Position numbers and translations under genes: made by a program. From Candidatus Woesearchaeota archaeon (GTDB lineage: Archaea; Nanobdellota; Nanobdellia; Woesearchaeales; GW2011-AR4): a stretch of DNA of 6,998 nucleotides. Shown one piece after another: positions 3,714-6,998 of this stretch. The notes under the pieces were generated by a model. That model worked only from the letters and a program-made list of their open reading frames with translations. It was not told where the DNA came from and ran no database searches. The stretch is taken from the NCBI GenBank assembly GCA_030631975.1, contig DAOVKD010000030.1:1-6998 (forward strand), read 5' to 3'. How positions within the stretch are numbered: position 1 is the stretch's first letter; the number at the start of each line of letters is the position of its first letter.

Positions 3714-5489
3714 TTATCCCTTCTTAACCAAATCCAATTTCATGTTTAATTCTTTTAACTGCTTCTCCTCAACATCTGAAGGAGTCTCCATCATTAAATC
3801 TTCTGCGTTTTTTGTTTTTGGGAATGCAATGACTTCTCTTATTGATGTATTTCCAGTCAATATTGCAACTATTCTGTCCAAGCCAAGTGCAATGCCTCCA
3901 TGCGGAGGAGCGCCATACTTAAAGGCATTTATTAAAAATCCAAACTTCTTCATTGCATCTTTGTCAGAAATTCCTAAAATCCTGAACATTTTTTTCTGCA
4001 GCTCTGGCTTATGAATCCTTATTGAACCGCCGCCTATTTCAACACCATTTACTGTTAAATCATAGGCTTTTGCTCTTGCCTTTTCAACATCAGAATCTAA
4101 GAGCTTCAAATCCTTATCTTTCGGGCTTGTAAAAGGATGATGAACAGCAACGTGCCTTTGCTCGTCTTCATCAAACTCCAACAGGGGAAAATCCGTAACC
4201 CACACAAAACTATGCCCTTTACCGCAAAGCTTTAATCTTCTTGCCAGCTCATTCCTTAAATGACCCAATGCAACATCCACAATATGGTGCTTATGGTCGG
4301 CAACAAATAATAATATATCATCTTTCTCAGCATCTGTCACTTTAATAAGCTCTTTCTGCACTTTTTCATTAAAATACTTAACAATATTGCTTTCCAAACC
4401 TTTTTCAGTAACCTTCATCCATGCCATGCCTTTTGCATCATAAATCTTTACAAATTCTATCAGCTCGTCAAGTATTTTTCTTGAAAAACCTCCGCATTTT
4501 TTCGCATTAATGCACTTAACCTTCCCTTTTCCTCTAATTATATTTGTAAAAACCTCAAAACTGCTTTTCTTTACAGCATTGCTTACATCAACAAGCTTCA
4601 GGCCAAACCTTAAGTCAGGCTTGTCTGTGCCGTATTTATCCATTGATTCCTGGTAAGTTATTTTCCTGAAAGGAACTTTTACATCCTTGCCTAAAATTTT
4701 TTTCCACACGCCTTTTATAAGACCTTCCACTACTAAACAAATATCTTCCTGCTCAATAAAAGACATTTCAATATCTATCTGCGTAAATTCCGGCTGCCTG
4801 TCAGCCCTTAAGTCCTCATCCCTAAAGCATTTTACAACCTGAAAATATTTATCAAAGCCTGAAATCATGCAGATCTGCTTTAATATCTGCGGACTTTGCG
4901 GTAAAGCATAAAACTTTCCCGGATTAACCCTGCTGGGAACTAAATAATCTCTTGCCCCTTCTGGAGTTGATTTTCCAAGGATAGGCGTTTCAATCTCTAA
5001 AAACCCCAAATTATCAAAATAATCCCTGACAAACTTAACTGCCTTATGTCTTACAAGAATGTTATGCTGCATGCATGGCCTTCTTAAATCAAGGTAGCGA
5101 TACTTTAATCTCACATCCTCATTCGCTTCAATCCTATCTTCTACTTCCAAAGGCGGTGTCTCAGCCTTATTTAGAACCTCTATTTCATCCACAAGAACTT
5201 CTATTTGCCCGGTTTTTAGCTTTGGATTCTCTAATCCTTTACCCCTGGCTCTTACTTTTCCTTTTACCGCAATAACATCTTCCCTTCTTAATGTTTCAGC
5301 AGCACAGTGCTCTTTTTTCTTATGCCCTGGATCAAAAACTATCTGTGTAAGTCCATACATGTCTCTTAAATCAATAAAAATTATACCGCCATGATCCCTG
5401 CTAGAAGATACCCACCCCATTAAGCAAATTTCCTTCTTAATATGTTCTTTTGCAAGTTCCCCGCAGCTATTTGTTCTTTTTAACCTCAT
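3714..5489 (-). CDS. aspS: Aspartyl-tRNA synthetase, bacterial (GAD-domain) type
   Basis: This class II synthetase charges tRNA-Asp with aspartate, using ATP, in the cytoplasm. At 591 residues it has the length of bacterial AspRS; the archaeal/eukaryal type is about 430 residues and lacks the GAD insert. Domains in order are: an OB-fold anticodon-binding domain (about 1-108, with GWVSSSRDHGG at 25-35); the catalytic core with TPEGARDYLVPSR (175-187), QSPQ (198-201) and motif 2 FRDEDLRADRQPEFTQID (222-239); a GAD-type insert (about 285-425); then HHPFT (450-454), motif 3 GLDR (536-539) and the bacterial tail AFPKTKNAEDLM (555-566). All key motifs are intact. His33 and Gly85 match positions I recall as typical of non-discriminating enzymes that also charge tRNA-Asn. 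The start overlaps the translin-family stop codon (ATGA) and has an upstream GGGAG. Confidence 0.97.
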   Translation of the reverse strand: MRLKRTNSCGELAKEHIKKEICLMGWVSSSRDHGGIIFIDLRDMYGLTQIVFDPGHKKKEHCAAETLRREDVIAVKGKVRARGKGLENPKLKTGQIEVLVDEIEVLNKAETPPLEVEDRIEANEDVRLKYRYLDLRRPCMQHNILVRHKAVKFVRDYFDNLGFLEIETPILGKSTPEGARDYLVPSRVNPGKFYALPQSPQILKQICMISGFDKYFQVVKCFRDEDLRADRQPEFTQIDIEMSFIEQEDICLVVEGLIKGVWKKILGKDVKVPFRKITYQESMDKYGTDKPDLRFGLKLVDVSNAVKKSSFEVFTNIIRGKGKVKCINAKKCGGFSRKILDELIEFVKIYDAKGMAWMKVTEKGLESNIVKYFNEKVQKELIKVTDAEKDDILLFVADHKHHIVDVALGHLRNELARRLKLCGKGHSFVWVTDFPLLEFDEDEQRHVAVHHPFTSPKDKDLKLLDSDVEKARAKAYDLTVNGVEIGGGSIRIHKPELQKKMFRILGISDKDAMKKFGFLINAFKYGAPPHGGIALGLDRIVAILTGNTSIREVIAFPKTKNAEDLMMETPSDVEEKQLKELNMKLDLVKKG

Positions 5490-6052
5490 ATTCTCCCTTT
5501 TATCTTCAGCTCAAAAACAACATCTTCCAATTTCTTTAAATTCCACTTGATCTGGTCTGACTTCCTCCTAAGCTCACTATTCCTCAAATTAAATTTAAGA
5601 AATTCTCCATAAATCTCATCAACTAAATCCTTAATCTTCATCGCCTGCTTAAAATTCTTTTTTATAACATCATTTACAGCCTTTCTTACAAGTTCTCCAG
5701 TTAAATCGCATAAACCCATCAAATAGCTCTCATTACCAATTTTTAAAGAAGCCCTTGTCGGTATTTTTTTATTTTTAACAAAATGGTAATAGCACAATGC
5801 CTCAGCATACTCCTGCAAAGCTGTCTGGTTTATGTTTGTACCAAGCTGCATGCCGGCGCTAAGAGATTTTTTCTTTTTTTCAATCTTTTTTACATATAAA
5901 GACGCAGATTTAATATCATTTCTGTGCAGCGCGTAAATAATTCTTTTAGAGAGATTTATCACTTCCCTTGATTCCTGTATTATTGACTCTCTCTTAATAT
6001 CAAAATTTGCTATCTCCCTCCTTATTTTCCCAAATTCCTTTTTGTCTAACAT
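5486..6052 (-). CDS. Translin-family RNA-binding protein, 188 aa
   Basis: This is an all-helical protein of the archaeal translin/TRAX family (COG2178-like). Family members form ring or barrel oligomers that bind, and in TRAX-like members cleave, single-stranded RNA, acting in the cytoplasm. Diagnostic stretches are LQEYAEALCYYHF (79-91), which carries the acidic residues corresponding to the TRAX catalytic region, YLMGLCDLTGELVRKAV (110-126) and the C-terminal DQIKWNLKKLEDVVFELK (166-183). The N-terminal 70 residues are long, charged helices. The length is normal for the family. It is the first gene of an operon with aspS, overlapping it by four bases, which suggests translational coupling and links it to RNA or translation functions. 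The ATG is supported by a TATA box about 36 nt upstream. RNase activity is possible but not shown by the sequence. Confidence 0.9.
   Translation of the reverse strand: MLDKKEFGKIRREIANFDIKRESIIQESREVINLSKRIIYALHRNDIKSASLYVKKIEKKKKSLSAGMQLGTNINQTALQEYAEALCYYHFVKNKKIPTRASLKIGNESYLMGLCDLTGELVRKAVNDVIKKNFKQAMKIKDLVDEIYGEFLKFNLRNSELRRKSDQIKWNLKKLEDVVFELKIKGRI
5493..5497 (-). promoter_or_regulatory. Shine-Dalgarno site of aspS
   Basis: The minus strand reads AAAGGGAGAAT immediately before the aspS ATG, inside the end of the translin-family gene. This is the clearest ribosome-binding sequence in the window. It fits an internal operon gene, whereas most first genes here appear leaderless. Confidence 0.6.
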
Positions 6053-6083
6053 TCTTAAATTCTTAACTCTGTAGATTACACTG

Positions 6084-6093
6084 TTTTATAAAG
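6084..6093. promoter_or_regulatory. Palindromic TATA box shared by divergent transcripts
   Basis: TTTTATAAAG contains the perfect palindrome TTTATAAA. To the left its centre is 36 nt from the translin-family ATG (leader about 10 nt). To the right it predicts a start near 6111-6115, about 10 nt before the first paired base of the structured block at 6125-6300. One TBP site could serve both directions, with BRE elements setting the balance. Confidence 0.5.
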
Positions 6094-6124
6094 TTTTTTG
6101 ATTTTTAGCCATGATAACTTTTTA

Positions 6125-6300
6125 TGGGCTGTACCAGAGCGGTATTGCAAGCGGGCATATGGCTATGTCATATGCAGGGCAAGTCAAAATGCTGCATCTT
6201 GATATAATTTCTAAAGAGTTTTGCGTTCAGATACACGGCATTTTAATTTCAGATTAAACATGCTTCTTCCCGCCCGCCTCTCCTAGAAAGGCACAGCCCA
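6125..6300 (+). ncRNA. Candidate structured RNA, class unknown
   Basis: The ends pair co-linearly over 22 base pairs. TGGGCTGT (6125-6132) pairs with ACAGCCCA (6293-6300). CC (6134-6135) pairs with GG (6290-6291) after one mismatch. AGAGCGG (6136-6142) pairs with CCGCCTCT (6274-6281, one bulged C). GCGGG (6151-6155) pairs with CCCGC (6269-6273). Enclosed are a CATATG/CATATG hairpin (6156-6161/6169-6174) and a 9-bp stem AAAATGCTG/CGGCATTTT (6186-6194/6236-6244, one G.U), extended by ATCT/AGAT. Both flanks are markedly GC-rich in an AT-rich genome, as expected for structural RNA in such genomes. A TATA box at 6084-6093 predicts a start just upstream. I see no RNase P, SRP RNA, tRNA or C/D-box signature. 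The competing view is a leaderless 48-codon frame at 6111-6257. Confidence 0.5.
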
Positions 6301-6337
6301 ATTTAGAGACATATATTAATAATAATATTTTCGAAAA

Positions 6338-6348
6338 GTTTATAAATA
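6338..6348 (+). promoter_or_regulatory. TATA box (with BRE) of the membrane protein gene
   Basis: GTTTATAAATA is preceded directly by CGAAAA (6332-6337), a good match to the archaeal BRE. Its centre is about 31 nt before the ATG at 6374, giving a leader of about 5 nt. The BRE lies in a TTTTCGAAAA palindrome (6328-6337). Confidence 0.65.
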
Positions 6349-6373
6349 ATCAGACCAAAGAGTTAATAAAAAG

Positions 6374-6928
6374 ATGGCGAGTCCGTTTAGAGAGATTATA
6401 GAGTTTTTTAACGATATAGGCGTGTTTGATGTAGTATTGCCTTTCCTTCTTGTTTTTACCATTGTTTTTGCGCTTTTGGAAAGAACAAAAGTTTTTGGCG
6501 TTGAAAAAATAGAAGGCAGGGAATATACAAAGAAAAATCTGAACTCTGTAGCTGCTTTTGTAATTGCTTTTCTTGTAGTGGCGTCTTCAAACCTTGTAGA
6601 AATAATAACAGAGGTATCCTCAAAATTTGTTGTTTTGCTGTTTTTAGTTATCTTGTTCCTTCTCCTGGTAGGCTCATTTTTTAAGGAAGAGCCTCATGGA
6701 GTTTTCCTGGAAGGAGGATGGAAAACAACATTTATGATTATAGTCTTCCTTGGTTTGGCTTTCATTTTCCTTGATGCCCTGGATTTATTGCAGGATACAT
6801 TTGATTTTTTTGAAGGCACAGGTAAAGGGGAATTTATTGGATCAGTAATTTTGATAATCCTGCTAATTTTATTCATAGTTTTTGTAACGCAGGAAAGGCA
6901 GCCACCAAAAAAACATAGCAAAGTTTAA
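6374..6928 (+). CDS. Multi-pass membrane protein of a DPANN-type conserved family, 184 aa
   Basis: An N-terminal amphipathic helix (ASPFREIIEFFNDIG, 2-16) leads into about five hydrophobic segments: roughly 17-36 (VVLPFLLVFTIVFALLE core), 57-75, 84-102, 119-139 and 153-172. The tail is short and basic (PPKKHSK). The loop after the first helix carries charged residues and a KNLNSVAAF motif at the start of the second. I associate this arrangement, especially the FDVVLPFLLVFTIVFALLE stretch, with small conserved membrane proteins of DPANN archaea of unknown function. That is recollection, not a search result. It has its own promoter and reads away from the translin-aspS operon. Its last five codons lie inside the first copy of a 35-bp direct repeat, so the C-terminus could be affected if that repeat is an assembly error. 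Confidence 0.8.
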   Translation: MASPFREIIEFFNDIGVFDVVLPFLLVFTIVFALLERTKVFGVEKIEGREYTKKNLNSVAAFVIAFLVVASSNLVEIITEVSSKFVVLLFLVILFLLLVGSFFKEEPHGVFLEGGWKTTFMIIVFLGLAFIFLDALDLLQDTFDFFEGTGKGEFIGSVILIILLILFIVFVTQERQPPKKHSKV

Positions 6929-6998
6929 AAAGTCTGAGTTTAATAATATAGCAAAGTTTAAAAATAGCAAAGTTTAAAAAGTCTGAGTTTAATAATAT
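6915..6998. repeat. Perfect 35-bp direct repeat with a partial copy between
   Basis: Bases 6915-6949 and 6964-6998 are identical over 35 bp (they begin ATAGCAAAGTTTAAAAAGTC). A truncated 17-bp copy (6948-6964) lies between them. The first copy covers the last codons and stop of the membrane protein gene; the second ends exactly at the window edge. Confidence 0.9.

Noticed and set aside
3742..5275. Plus-strand open frames (3742-4014, 5075-5275) opposite aspS
   Set aside because: They are shadows of a full-length, motif-complete AspRS gene.
6111..6257. 48-codon leaderless plus-strand frame (starts MITFYGLYQSG)
   Set aside because: The ATG is well placed relative to the TATA box, but the frame covers only part of a longer block with strong nested base pairing and unusually high GC, and I recognise no protein family. 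A structured RNA explains more of the signal. The frame remains an open alternative.
6694..6921. Minus-strand open frame opposite the membrane protein gene
   Set aside because: It is antisense to a gene with a strong promoter and clear membrane helices.

Overview
The window looks like a low-GC archaeal genome, most likely a DPANN lineage of the Woesearchaeota/Pacearchaeota kind. The evidence is: most genes have an archaeal TATA box about 23-38 nt before the start codon, many implying leaderless mRNAs; there is an archaeal translin-family protein; there is a multi-pass membrane protein of a type I associate with DPANN genomes; and there are few Shine-Dalgarno sites. The lineage is an inference from these traits, not from a marker-gene match.

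Layout. The left edge (1-435, minus) holds the first 145 codons of an RdgB/HAM1 nucleotide-sanitising pyrophosphatase, cut by the window edge. From about 560 to 3700 lies an accessory-looking stretch. It has small minus-strand genes, most with their own TATA box: a hypothetical protein (686-1135), a SemiSWEET/PQ-loop membrane protein (1387-1731), a start-less coding remnant (1917-2084), another hypothetical (2255-2602) and a predicted HExxH metallopeptidase (2922-3494). Between them are GC-rich, hairpin-forming intergenic segments. These include four hairpins whose minus-strand tip is GCGAAGC, an inverted-repeat pair around the first hypothetical gene, and a three-way-junction-like element.

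From 3714 to 6052 is a two-gene minus-strand housekeeping operon: a translin-family RNA-binding protein followed, with an ATGA overlap, by a full-length aspartyl-tRNA synthetase of the bacterial, GAD-domain type. Its promoter is a palindromic TATA box that can also fire to the right. On that right side (about 6125-6300) is a GC-rich block whose two halves pair co-linearly over 22 base pairs and enclose two further hairpins. This is the best candidate for an undescribed structured RNA in the window. Beyond it, on the plus strand, is a membrane protein gene with a strong promoter (6374-6928). Its 3' end runs into a perfect 35-bp duplication that ends exactly at the window edge.

Apart from the translin-aspS operon, the genes appear to be independent transcription units. 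No integrase, transposase, CRISPR array, tRNA or rRNA was recognised.
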